From Adiantum capillus-veneris (taxonomy: Eukaryota; Streptophyta; Polypodiopsida; Polypodiales; Pteridaceae): DNA of 64,000 nt. Every line of letters starts with the position of its first letter. Position 1 is the first letter of the stretch. This document shows, one piece after another, positions 24,196 through 34,560 of this stretch. The notes beneath the pieces are model-generated. The model had not been told where the DNA came from, made no database searches, and saw nothing but the letters and a program-made list of their open reading frames with translations. The DNA lies in contig CM043967.1 of the NCBI GenBank assembly GCA_014529385.2, positions 127,511,182 through 127,575,181 of the forward strand, read 5' to 3'. The position numbers and the translations under genes were made by a program.

Positions 24196-24732
24196 GTAAA
24201 TAATCACGATTATTTACTTTTGCATCAATTTTGCTTGGAAATTGTCACCCAACCTCACCTATCATGTGTACACACCTATTACATGCCAAAAATCAAGTAT
24301 GAGCCAAAATGACCACCCATTACTTGGAAAATTGTCAAAAAACGCAAAGAAGTCTTTGTAAGCCAAATTCTTGGTTATGGACCAAATCACCTTATATCTC
24401 ATACGCAGGGTCTATACAATGCCTAGAACTAGTTTGTACCAAAAAAGGTCAATTTTGAAGGAAAGTTAATAATAGCAATTATTTACTTTCTGGTCAAAAT
24501 TGGGGAGTTTTGATATTTTGTCATCATATATCCAAAGTACATGATGTGTTTCCTTTATATCTACTGTTTCAGAGACCTAAAGCCAAAATCTGGTACCATT
24601 TTCACCCTATGCATCCAAATGAGGCCATATTTGACTCAGAGCATGTATTTGGTATATACTTCAAGCCTAGGAAGCCAAGTTTGCAAAAAGTTGAAAATTT
24701 TCTTCAGCTGGTAAATAATTGCGATTATTTAC
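24196..24732. repeat. post-pol palindrome cluster (three copies) in B2
   Basis: Copies of the 22-base palindrome at 24196-24217, 24465-24486 and 24711-24732, spaced 269 and 246 bases. Right arms are all (C/A)GATTATTTAC or AATTATTTAC. Each is followed by TTT(T/C)(T/G)G. The same cluster occurs in B1 at 47254-47275 and 47538-47559. Confidence 0.8.
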
Positions 24733-24919
24733 TTTGGTTGCAAATATTTGTTTTGACCACACAGTTTTGTTCCTTTCATGTTTTTATGTATCTTTGCTTG
24801 TTCAAAAATTGATTTGAAGCAAATTGGACCAAAATTGTCAGTATTTCAGCCTAAAGGACATTTCAAAGAAAATTCTGACAAATCTGCTAACTTTGCACTC
24901 TATTCATTGAACAGGAGCC

Positions 24920-27900
24920 ATGCAAGCAGCAAAGAGGGCCAAGAAGAAGCTCAACCAAAAGGAAAAGCTACAAGAATTTCCCGCTTATCAACTAGACCCC
25001 GAGTCAGTCAAAGCAGCCAAGGCATCATACCTCTCCAGAGAACAGTTAGAAGAACATCACACTATAGTCTTCACTGGCAGATTCAAGAGTGAAGAGGGGC
25101 ATCAGGTGGAGTTGCAACTCCTACCCCCCAAAGAAGTCTATGATGTAGCCGCAAAGCCAGAGACAAAAGAGGCTAACCGCAGGGTGGGACTCAGGGATTT
25201 CTATGAACAAGAGCCTTGCGGAGTGGATTTTTAGAAACCTTACGAGCTTCTATCCACAATTAAAGAAGATGGAACCACACAGATATCCGACACCTAAGGA
25301 AACAAGGTCAAAGTGGTCATCACTAAAGAGATAGTAGCAGAGGTAGTCAGACTGCCCACAGAAGGAATGACCATGAGAGCAAGGGATAGGAAAATAGCCT
25401 GAACATTTACCAAAGAGACATTCGCGGCTACATTCGTCGACCTCATTCACAAACAAGTGGAAGAGCCAACCCATTTGTACCACCAGCACTTCCATTTTCT
25501 GGCAAAAAGGCCACCAGGGTACACTACGCCAAATCACGCCATGGCCACCACATTCACTCAAGTTCTCAAGTCGACAACAAGACAACTAGTGGACCATGCG
25601 TAGTATGTTTTGACTACTTTGAAGGGCACCAAGAAGGAAGGCAAAATCGCTTACTTGGGTTCACCAGAGGTCTTGACGAGGATAGCATATCATGCCATCG
25701 GCATGGCCGACAACCTATCACCTGCTCCTGATCAGAACACCTAGATATTGGCAGCACAACTCTCTCCAAGAGTTACAAGGTCAGGAAAGAGATCATATAA
25801 ATCTGATGAAGAATCAGCTGACGGAAAGGCACAGCAGTGAGAGCTATCACAACGAGGAAAAGAGAGCTCGCAGAGAAGAAATGAAAAGAAAAGACATGGC
25901 CACACATCAAGAAGAGCCCGCAAAAAAGCAAGAGTGCTTTGAAAGAGAGAAACAGGCCTACCAGCGTAGTAGACAAGCACAAGGAAAGGACCCAGAAAAA
26001 TGGGTGTCTACTAGACTCAAAGGCCCTAGAACGAAACACCATACAAGAAAAGAGGTTGAAGATCCGATAGAAAGATTGGAAAGATTGTACCAAGAAGCCG
26101 AAGCCCTCAAGATAAAGGAGGCAGAAGACACAGCAAGTAAAGCCCAAGAGGCGGCAGAACAAAGACAAGCCGAGGAGACGGCTAGAGAAGAAACACAAGA
26201 GCCAGGATATGGATCTCCCAGACCAACCTCACCGCCTACCGAACAACAGGAACACCCCATGCCAAGCCCACCACCATCACCGGCAGGCAAAGAGTCCAAT
26301 AAAGAAGCGGAGCCGGAGAAAACCAATGAATCTGAATCCAACAAAGAAACAGAATCTGCACAAGAGGCGGACCAGCATGAGAAAGAGAAAGATCAAGAAG
26401 CAGAGCCAAAAAAAGAGGCTACCAGTGCACAAGATAAAGAACTCGAGGGAAGAAAGGCCGACACCAGAAGAGGACAACAAGGTATGGGCCATCACCCTCT
26501 ACTTCCACTCAACCAGAAACCACCGAGGCATCAAGGCCTCAGGATGATGAAGCAAAAGACCAACCATCTACCTCCTCACAAGAACAACCAGCAATTACGA
26601 CACAGCAGAAAGACACACATGAGGCTGCAGGCACATATCAGCTGGCAAGACAAGAGGAGTGGCAGTCAAACGATGAGGTAATAATACAAGTCAATGAATA
26701 TGCATGACAGATGCAAGAAATGATGGAGAGACTCCATTCAGCAGCATTAAACCACAGCACAAAGACGAAAGAACTTGAGATGGTGATCGACGCTCTCCAA
26801 GGAGAGTTAGAAGACAGGATGACTGTCATCACTGATCTTCAAAGGCAGGTGCAGGAGATGAAGGCAGAAGCTGAACAGCATCAGCTAGCTAGAGATATGC
26901 AGAAAAAAGAAATGGAGGAGTTAGGTGATCTCCTCACCAAATTATATGATGCCTACAAATCAAAAGATGAGCAGCTGACAGAAGTTACGAATGAGCTTCT
27001 TACGACATCTCTGTCAGCTCAAAAAATTCAGGTGCAATTAGATGTTGCCAATGCTTCTCTACAGTACTCTGAATAGCGGATCAATGATCAGGCAATTTTC
27101 TTCTACCAAATAAGATAAAATCCAACCGAGGCCTCGATCAAAGGAACTGACAAAGTGTACAAAGCACTACAGAAGAAAAACAAAGATCTTGAGTTGGAAT
27201 TAAAGCTAGAACAATCACAGCACAAGGACCTGGCACTGATGTGTGTTAAGAGAGAAGAGTAGCTCTTAAAGGAGATAGCAGAGCTCAAATGAGTTAACCA
27301 ACTCCTCAGAGATGGAAAACCAGACACGCAGGAAGAGGTAGGAACTTCAAAGCTGCCACAGTTAGACATACCCTCGGTCTCGTTTGCTGAGTTTGAGACA
27401 CAATCCACAGCAGAGCCGAGTGGTGATGAGAATTTTCATATCAATATCACAGATGCAGACACAGTGCCAATGGTCCACCTGTCAAAAGCTGAAGAAGATG
27501 CACTGAAGGAGAAGATCACCCTAGAGATGGATGAGCAGTGGAAAGCCGCAATGGATTGGGAGTTGAGAGTTATAAACTCTGTCAATGTCACTCAACTCAC
27601 TCCCAATCATATCAATGGGCAATGGCACCAGCAATCCCTGCCATACCCTCTCATCAAAGTGGAATTACTACAGGTGAAAGAAAGGTTGTACAAAGATATA
27701 CAAGAAGATGGCGAACATAAAGACCACCCAAAGTGGAGGTTAAGCTGGCTGAACAAGAATCCGAGATACCTGATTCTGTTCACAAGAGCACCTGCAACCC
27801 TTCAAAGAGATCCAACCTTCTGTCCTGTACCCAGAGTGAGTACATGGCAAGAGCATGAAGCATTGACAAAGAAAAGGCCAACTTGGCTTAACTACCCTAG

Positions 27901-28438
27901 GCTGCCAGCTCCAGAGAGAGGACAAGCGATAGAGGAATACATGGTGAAAACCCTAACGGGCGCCATGTCTTTCTTCAAGGGTCTACCAGATCTCTCCTGT
28001 GCCATGTTGTATAAGATTTGTAGACTGTTGCTCACATGCATCCAAGTCTTTACTGAGCCTGAACAAATAGGAGCCCCATGGATGTCATTTCTACAAGGTA
28101 ACAAAGTCTTATGCTACGATTTGAGTAGTCATCCTTCAGAAGAAGTCCTTTACGGCTTCTATGCCAGATGTATGTTCTTGCCATCGAATAATATGTTGGC
28201 CTCTGAAGAAGCTTTCTACACTGGATCCTTCACCTGGCGAACGAAGATATTTGCGTCGGTGATCAGCAACCTAACATCCATTTTTGTAGGCTACTCAGCG
28301 GTGGAGCTAAAGAATAAAGTGACAATGCAATTTTTGCAAGTACCCGACAAAGAAAGAAGAATCAAATACCAGAAGGCACTGGATGCGCTTAAAGACCACC
28401 TCGTCAGCCGTCAACCCGAAGACTATTTCAGCCCATAA
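24920..28438 (+). pseudogene. B2 3' ORF (~1,150 codons, decayed), unknown function
   Basis: A long coding region follows the post-pol spacer and ends 23 bases before the polypurine tract. Part 1 (24920 to about 25900) starts MQAAKRAKKKLNQ and contains VVITKEIVAEVVRLPTEG; in-frame stops fall at 25232, 25291 and later. Part 2 (about 25880-27400) is Glu/Lys/Gln-rich, with coiled coil (ELEMVIDALQGELEDRM). Part 3 (27464-28438) is an uninterrupted 325-codon helical domain (QWKAAMDWELRV, WLNKNPRYLILF, WMSFLQGNKVLCYDLS). No signal peptide or membrane segment is visible, so it is not obviously env-like. Frame 26711-28438 is one phase with three or four stops. Its place matches the extra ORF of Athila/Tat elements; its role is unknown. 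Confidence 0.6.
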
Positions 28439-28460
28439 AACTGTGTCAAGGGACGACACA

Positions 28461-28477
28461 GGCAAGGAGGGGGGGAA
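28461..28477 (+). other. polypurine tract of B2
   Basis: GGCAAGGAGGGGGGGAA lies directly against the 3' LTR start TGTTAGC. Confidence 0.85.
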
Positions 28478-28688
28478 TGTTAGCAGCAAGCTAACACGGA
28501 CACCATTTTTCAGAGTTCTCTTTGTAAAACATAGAACTCCAGATTATTAGTTTTGACCACCCAAAAACCTTGGCTAAGGTATAAAAGTCAATTTTTGTAA
28601 GTTTTTTATAAGTTTTTGGATAAGAAATACACTGTGTGAGCTAACAATGCTAACTTCTCTCCTTCTCGCGCTTCCTACTCCCTCCCCG
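28478..28688 (+). repeat. 3' LTR of B2, left part
   Basis: This matches 11099-11428 except for a deletion of about 100 bases after position 54 of the LTR. It breaks off at CCCTCCCCG, where the 5' LTR reads straight on into GTTGTCAC. The missing rest resumes at 38518. Confidence 0.93.
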
Positions 28689-28715
28689 CATTAGGAATAA
28701 TATGGACTCTCCATG
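28689..28715 (+). repeat. left terminal inverted repeat
   Basis: Pairs with 38491-38517 in inverted orientation with three mismatches in 27 bases. It includes the identical core ATATGGACTCTCC. Confidence 0.88.
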
Positions 28716-28867
28716 GACCTTGTAAGAATCCCTAATTTCAAGGAAGCTTGCCAAGATTAAGGGGGACAAAGGCTTTGAATGGGGTTGTTTTGGTAGGGTC
28801 TCCTCCACCTTTGACCCCTAAAAAGGTAGGGGGAAGGGGGGGGTAACCATTTCAAAAGTAGAGAAGG

Positions 28868-28870
<3 letters not shown>

Positions 28871-28904
<34 letters not shown>
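28871..28904 (+). repeat. 34-base poly-G run
   Basis: An uninterrupted G tract within a wider G-rich zone 28810-28940, near the transposon's left end. Proline-rich frames across it are artefacts of the run. Confidence 0.9.
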
Positions 28905-29337
28905 CGTAAACCGTTTAAAGAGTAGGGGGGAGGGGGGAGAATGCTATCTTCTCTCTCTAGCTTTTTGGCCAACTTGTAAGTGGCCTCTTAACTCTCCCAT
29001 GCCACCTAATCAAATCCGTGGGTCAAAGAGGTCAAAAAAGTGACTTTTTTCAAAAACTTTCAAATAAACTCTATTTCCCCCTAAAAAGTGGCCCCAACAT
29101 ATATACATATAAAACAAAGATTTTTAAGCTAAATTACTCATAATTCAGCATTTTTTGACTCCCTCCAAAACTTTTAAGAAATTCCCCCCAAAATTGACCC
29201 CCCTCCCTCCTAATCTAAGCTCCTCTCCTACACTCATCCTCCTTGCACCTGCACCTGCACCTGCACCTGTTGCTGCACCTACACACCCATCTCCTTTCCA
29301 TCTCTCCATCCTTCAAGCTCCATCTCTCCATCCTACA

Positions 29338-32104
29338 ATGCCTCTTGACGACATGACCAATGTCCCAGCAAGCTCTTCACGTGGTAGGTCTCCAGGGCTT
29401 TTCCTGTGCCTTCCTCAAGAGTATGTTCCGACAAAGAAGACATGCTTGGGTACATTACCTTCAACCAACGAACGCTGCGCTCAAGGGGAGAAGAATGTGG
29501 ATCTCTGGACAGAGGGATTCTTATACCCAAAAGATCCTTCTCTCAATGTCCATTCGCCTTTTACAAACCTTCCATCACTGTTGCAATATGTTGGAATTGG
29601 AGAGCAAGGTTTGTTGGGCTACTGCAAGAGACTCAACAGACACGAGATTTCTCGGTCCGAGATCTACTTGCATCATTGGCAGTTGTTGAATGGGATTTTC
29701 CACAATCTTCAAGATCAGATGCAAACAGCTATTAGTGCGCTCAAGGAGGCAAAGAGCACCATCGCAACCAAGGAAAATGAAATTAAAAAGCTTGAGGATA
29801 CTCTCTCACACATGAAGAGTACTGCCATGGGAGGTAGGGTGAGGAAACGGGAGTTGTCCTAAATTCAGACTCTTGCACCACGTGGTGGGGCAAGAAAATG
29901 AAGGGTGACAGCAATGAGGTAAGATGTTCTGCCCCTCATGTTGTTTAAGTCTAGTACCTCTCATCATTGTTGTTTTGGGTAGTAGGAACTTCGTCCAAGA
30001 AACATGCAGCGGCGAGAATGCGTCAGCTTGGGCATCTTCACTTCATTCTGTTTCAACAAAGAGGACTTTATTGGGATGCTTGATGCTCCAGAGGCAAAAC
30101 ACTTGAAAGACGCAATCGCTAAGAGAGTTCTTCAAAGTTTTTCTAATATTGTCACTGACCTAGATGTTCAGGATATTTGTGATGCTGTTGGGAATAGTAC
30201 AAAGGGCTATCAAGCAATACATCAAGTGTTAAAAGATGCATTAAGAAGTTGAGGAGTCACGAAAAACCTATTCCCACTTCCTCACAGAGTGGCGATTGCC
30301 AAGAAGGTGTCAAATGAAGATGTTGTTCACCAATTAGGGGACTACTTGTATATTGAGGACATGATGCCTCTTCAGCCACTCCGTAGCAAATTGCAAGGAA
30401 GGAAGGGCCGTGGGAAGGGAAGCGGTGTTGTTTCTAACAGTGTGTTGCAGACCGAAGGCTTTTTTTACACCAAATTCAACAATATCTTTGTGGACTTGAT
30501 ACGATTGCAGCAGTCCATGGCTGTTTTCTACAATTTGAGTGATGGAGGTTAGTTTAGGGTTGCCAACATGCTCTATGATGTGTCATAACATGCATTCTGA
30601 GGCTTTATATTTGTGGAAATTCTTGAAGGCAAGCTTGTGTTTGTGCTGAAGTTGAATGAGTGTGTAATTGTAAAAGGGAGAAAGTTGGAGAGAATGAGCA
30701 TCACGCTTATGAATGAAGCCCTAGCTTATGTCAAGCAATCTTGCAGTTTGACTAAAGTGACAAAGCCCTCTTTTAGTGTGCAATCAGAGAAGGATATATG
30801 GTGGCTTGGTGCAACTGAAGTTCTGAAAGAGACACATGAAGTCCTTGCATGGATTTCTAGTAGAATCCCATGGGTCACAGAGGTCATTAAAGCTCAAATA
30901 AATGGTGAGAAGCTCATGGTTCCAGGGCGTGGGGAGTTTGATGTTGAATGGCATTTAGGTGGTGATCTAAAGACCATAAAGTGCATGCTTGGATGCAAAC
31001 AAGGTGCAAATTCTTTACTTCCCTGCCCATTTTGTGTGAAAGGGCACAAGACAAGTCAAGTAACTCAAGTGGAAGGTCAGGATGAAGATAATGATGATAA
31101 TAAAAATGGGGAGTGGCAAACTTCGGTTCTTTCATGTGATATTCTAGAGGTGCCCAATAGGGATAGCAAAGATCTTGGGTGGAACCCCATAATTCCCTTC
31201 TCCCTCAACAATGTTCACTTTTGTACATTGCATGCGTTTATGCAAATATTTGATAGCATGTTAAAGCATCACATTGATTATGCTTTCACAATGAAGCCCC
31301 TTCAGCGGTCAAAAGACTCCTTGTAGGGGTGGAGACGCTCCTTCATGAGATTGGATGTCACCGATCAAGGGTGAACATTGTAGTAGAGACTTGTAGGGAG
31401 AAGACATATGAGGTGGCACAGAAGGTTTCCATGAATGGAGCCAAGGCACGCCAATTTTTCAAGAAGATGTCAAAGTCTCCAATGCAGGTACACAAGGCAA
31501 GTGTCGATCTAGCAAGTGAGAAGCGGTGGGAGTTGTGGAAAGATTTGTGTTCATGCACAACGGACAAAGATCCCAATGTGGAGGTTGCTAACCAACACAA
31601 GCTAGTATGGTCATCCTTTCAAAAGGTTGTGCAATTGATGAATCTTTCAAGCACCACTATTGAGCAGCGAGAGGAGTTCAAGAAGGTGCGCAATGAGTTC
31701 ACAAAGGCCGCTAAGGACGGATGGTCTGAAAGCAAGATTACACACTACATGGTTTGTTTTAATAGACTTAATAGATATGCAATGTTTGAAAATGCAACTT
31801 TTCTATTGGTTTATCTCCTTTTTGGTTGTTTTAGCACATTCTCTATGCGCATGGTGCATACTACATGGACCGCTATGGTTCGCTTGATATATGGAGTACA
31901 CAAGGCATGGAGAAGTCCCACTATCGAGCAAAAGGAGTCTACTTCAAGAATCCTTGGCATGGTGGTGGTGGTTCACACTCCAACTACCTCCAAGAGATGT
32001 TTAGCTAGTTTTTTAGGCACACCTTTGGGAGAACTCGCACTATTGAGAAGCCAAGAGAGTCGATGTTAGCAAAGCAGTTACGCAAGGCCTCCCATACTGC
32101 ATAA
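29338..32104 (+). pseudogene. transposase-like gene of the DNA transposon (decayed)
   Basis: Exon 1 (29338-29862) has a coiled-coil C-terminus and LWTEGFLYPKDPSLNVHSPF. A probable intron (GTAAGAT near 29920 to TAGTAG|GAACTT near 29988) precedes the part with MQRRECVSLGIFTSF. The core (30613-31326) reads EWHLGGDLKTIKCMLGCKQG, CPFC, and WNPIIPFSLNNVHFCTLHAF, a pattern I recall from DDE-type transposase-like proteins of early land plants and animals; the catalytic set is not fully assigned. An 83-bp phase-0 intron (31752-31834) leads to an exon with STQGMEKSHYRAKGVYFKN. In-frame stops at 30250, 30550, 30586, 30598 and 32006 and a frame change near 31326 make it inactive. Confidence 0.65.
31752..31834 (+). 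other. candidate spliceosomal intron, 83 bp
   Basis: It begins GTTTGT right after an ATG codon and ends in a pyrimidine-rich tract and TTTTAG. Removing it joins two frames in phase 0 and connects KITHYM to HILYAHGAYYM, restoring continuity of the C-terminal domain. Unspliced, the reading frame downstream is not protein-like. Confidence 0.6.
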
Positions 32105-32153
32105 TCCGAGAAGTGGAAACGCTCGCGAGCGGCCCTGGGCCATGAGGCTTGGC

Positions 32154-32400
32154 CTCGGGGGGTTCACTATGTGTAAAACTACCATATCACGTGCGTTCAA
32201 GACGTGTTTGTAAAACCCCTTATCTGTGAATTTTGTTAAGAATATAATGTATCCTTTTCTTTTAAAATCTGCAAGTTTTTTTCAAATTTGAAAAAATAAT
32301 GCCCTTCTATATATATATTTTTGTAAGTTTCAAGAACTTTAAATACCCTTCTGTTGAACTCACGTGATAGGTTACATTTTTATTAGGTGACCTCCCCGGG
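32154..32400. mobile_element. 247-bp hAT-like MITE, copy 1
   Basis: It is flanked by an exact 8-bp duplication GGCTTGGC (32146-32153 and 32401-32408), the size made by hAT transposases. Termini are CTCGGGGGGTTCAC and GTGACCTCCCCGGG, imperfect inverted repeats extending about 45 bases to a shared ATCACGTG-GTTCAA core. No coding capacity. A second copy of identical length lies at 50402-50648. It sits between the transposase and the H3-like gene. Confidence 0.9.
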
Positions 32401-32555
32401 GGCTTGGCGTGCAACTAAGGATCAAAATGTCAGCGTTTGGGTGTCACGTTAGCCGTCCGCGTGATCTAGGTTTACTTGTTAAATTCAATTGGTTTATTTG
32501 AGTTTTTCACTTAATTGGCCGCATAGTGTGAAAGGGCCCAAATCCCAAAAACCCC

Positions 32556-32563
32556 TATTTAAA
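32556..32563 (+). promoter_or_regulatory. candidate TATA box of the H3-like gene
   Basis: TATTTAAA lies about 45 bases upstream of the ATG at 32608, in CCCCTATTTAAAGG. This would allow a short 5' UTR. The MITE inserted about 155 bases further upstream. Confidence 0.45.
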
Positions 32564-32607
32564 GGTTGAAGGCGCTCATTTTGTCATTTTCCATACTAGG
32601 TGCTACC

Positions 32608-33504
32608 ATGGCAAGAACAAAACAAACAGCAAGGATTGAATATCGAGAGGGCCCGGATACCCAACTAATCCCAGGTCCAACACAAGAAGCTAGAACTTCA
32701 CAAGTTCAAGGTGAGCTCCACACAGAAGAAGCTGGAGCTTCAAATCAACATGGTCAATCCTCTACAGCAGGAAAAGAGAGAAGGAAGCAATCCTCTACAG
32801 CAGGAAAAGAGAGAAGGAAGCATCGCCTTGTTGTCTATTCATCGGACTCCAACAATTCTGAGGGCAACACGACGGATGAGAGCGACCAAGGCAAAGAAAG
32901 AAATAACCACAAAAAGCGGTCAGAAGGCTCTGAAGAGACGCAAACGGACGATGATCCCCCATGGGTTGGCGTTGAAATACAAACTTATGCCGCTCACATG
33001 TCTATTGGGGGTAAGACACTCCATAAAGGGAGTGGACCCACACCATCACATCCGCACAATAGTGAAGAGCACGAATCAGATGAAGAGTGGGTGGACTCGG
33101 AATATGAGGTGTTGGAGATGCCTGTCCCGCCAAAAAAGAGAAAGAGCATTGTCTACAAGAAGAGGAAGCAAGCTGCCCCAACTCGTGTAACAAATGCACC
33201 TCCCCATCGACCTCAGAAGGTTCAAAAGCGCAGTCATGCATTTGTGGAGATTCGCCGCTATCAGAAGAGCACCGAGCTCTTGATTCGGAGGGACCCTTTT
33301 GCAAGGCTTTGCAGGGAGGTTTTGCAAATATACAACACTGAGTTTCACATGGGCGTTGTGGCCATAGAGGCAGTCCAAGAGGCAGCAGAGCAATATCTAA
33401 CTAGCATATTTGAGGATGAGAACCTATGTGCCACCCATGGAAAGCGTGTAACGATTATGCCCAAGGATATGCATCTTGCTCGCCGTTTGCGCCATGAGCA
33501 TTAG
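32608..33504 (+). CDS. histone H3-like protein with long internal linker (298 aa)
   Basis: Residues 1-9 (MARTKQTAR) are identical to the start of histone H3. Residues 212-298 are the H3 histone fold: [61 protein letters not shown]. Loop 1 has canonical length, so it resembles H3.1/H3.3, not CenH3. The tetramer-interface residues Cys, His and Asp of the C-terminal part are kept. Residues 10-205 replace the rest of the tail: an acidic Ser/Glu-rich linker, a duplicated [10 protein letters not shown] block (51-71) and a nuclear localisation signal [14 protein letters not shown] (174-187). K9 and K27 equivalents are absent. The start sits in a strong ACCATGG context, there is no intron, and the frame is fully open although the neighbouring transposase is broken. 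Probable role (inference): a chromatin-entering factor of the transposon. Confidence 0.92.
   Translation: MARTKQTARIEYREGPDTQLIPGPTQEARTSQVQGELHTEEAGASNQHGQSSTAGKERRKQSSTAGKERRKHRLVVYSSDSNNSEGNTTDESDQGKERNNHKKRSEGSEETQTDDDPPWVGVEIQTYAAHMSIGGKTLHKGSGPTPSHPHNSEEHESDEEWVDSEYEVLEMPVPPKKRKSIVYKKRKQAAPTRVTNAPPHRPQKVQKRSHAFVEIRRYQKSTELLIRRDPFARLCREVLQIYNTEFHMGVVAIEAVQEAAEQYLTSIFEDENLCATHGKRVTIMPKDMHLARRLRHEH
32755..32820 (+). repeat. 33-bp tandem duplication inside the H3-like gene
   Basis: Two identical 33-base units (32755-32787, 32788-32820) starting CAATCCTCTACAGCAGG encode the repeated [11 protein letters not shown] block. Their identity and whole-codon length mean the linker lengthened recently without a frameshift. 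Confidence 0.95.
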
Positions 33505-33734
33505 CTTGTAATTATTCATCAAACCATTTTTGTATTTACGGAACTTCCAAGATTGGGCAGAATTTGAATATAAGCGTCTTTTGATTGTATACTCCACTCT
33601 TTGTGCATTGTATTGCTTTAATTGTGTACCATGCGATGTAGTAGTGGTCCATGTTTTGTCTACCTTCTTTTGTATGTATGTAGCTTAAAGCTTGGCATTG
33701 GGAAAACTTGCCTACGTTAAGCACCTTGGCTAAG

Positions 33735-34045
33735 TCAAGCATGCAATTCCTGATACATCCAAGCTATGTGAAGCACTGATGCAACCCAAATATCTTGAAT
33801 GCATGGTAAAAGTTTCTGGAAAGCCTTGGAAAGGGCTTGGAATGCCCCCAAAATGGCTGCCACAAGGGCGTGCATTTGGTGCTTCCACAGGCCGATGAAG
33901 GGACCAAATGCGCGCCCTTGTGGTAGCCATTTTTAGGGCCTGTCAAGGTCTTTCCAAAGCTTTCCAAGATGTTTTGCCCTGCATTCAGGATATTTCCCTT
34001 GCTTCAATGCTCCAAATAGCCTGGATGCATCAGGAAGTGCATGCC
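33735..34045. repeat. inverted repeat 1, arms about 140-150 bp
   Basis: The left arm (from about 33735, CCTGATACATCCAAGCTATG ... CCACAAGGGCG) matches the reverse complement of the right arm (to about 34045, CCAAATAGCCTGGATGCATC) with scattered mismatches. The loop lies near 33890-33900. The centre includes CACAAGGGCG, shared with inverted repeat 2. Confidence 0.8.
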
Positions 34046-34195
34046 CCATTAAGTCAATGTAGCATAGATTTTTTGAAGCATACATGTAATTAGTTTTGGT
34101 TTTGCAACTGAAATTTATATGGGCTTGTACAGTAGCTTGGTTATGAAAGGATCTATGGTTGGAGTGAATGTTGGTTAGCAATTTTGTCTTAATTC

Positions 34196-34376
34196 ATGGG
34201 GAAAGGTATTGATAAGCCTTTTAAAGGGCTTGATATGCTCCAAAATGGGTTGCCACAAGGGCGCGCATTTGCCCTTTTGCATATGCTTATGGAAGACCCA
34301 GATGTGCGCCCTTGTGGCAGCCCATTTTGGGGCCTTTCAAGCCCTTTTGTAGGCATGTCAATAACTTTCCCCATGA
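34196..34376. repeat. inverted repeat 2, arms about 85 bp
   Basis: Starts ATGGGGAAAG and ends CTTTCCCCAT; arms run inward through GGGCTTGA and CCAAAATGGG to GCCACAAGGGCGC. Shares the CCACAAGGGCGC block with inverted repeat 1, so both derive from one hairpin type. Confidence 0.85.
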
Positions 34377-34560
34377 TTTAATGCAAGTTGGCTAGCCAAC
34401 ATGCTTTCCAGCCCAGCATGCATCAAAAATTGCATGATTCACTAAGCACGGCTGCTTCTCATAAACACATTGGAAGCCAAACATATAACAAATTCAAAAG
34501 CTTGCAAGTAAGAGAGAGTCATAGACACCAAAAAGTAGATTCATTAAGGAAATCAACGCT

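Larger units (their letters stand above)
33505..34560. other. intergenic space with two large hairpins
   Basis: No gene is supported. The space separates the H3-like gene from the convergent minus-strand gene and is largely made of the two inverted repeats listed separately. Confidence 0.6.

Noticed and set aside
24920-28438. 3' ORF as a retroviral-type envelope
   Set aside because: No signal peptide, membrane segment or cysteine pattern is seen.
28757-28972. Proline-rich minus-strand frame
   Set aside because: Artefact of the 34-base G run at the transposon's left end.
32458-32466. CGCGTGATC as a plant histone promoter octamer (CGCGGATC)
   Set aside because: It has an inserted base and occurs once; a chance match is likely.
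33212-33504. H3-like gene as a centromeric CenH3
   Set aside because: Loop 1 has canonical H3 length and the alpha-N and C-terminal blocks match ordinary H3 closely.
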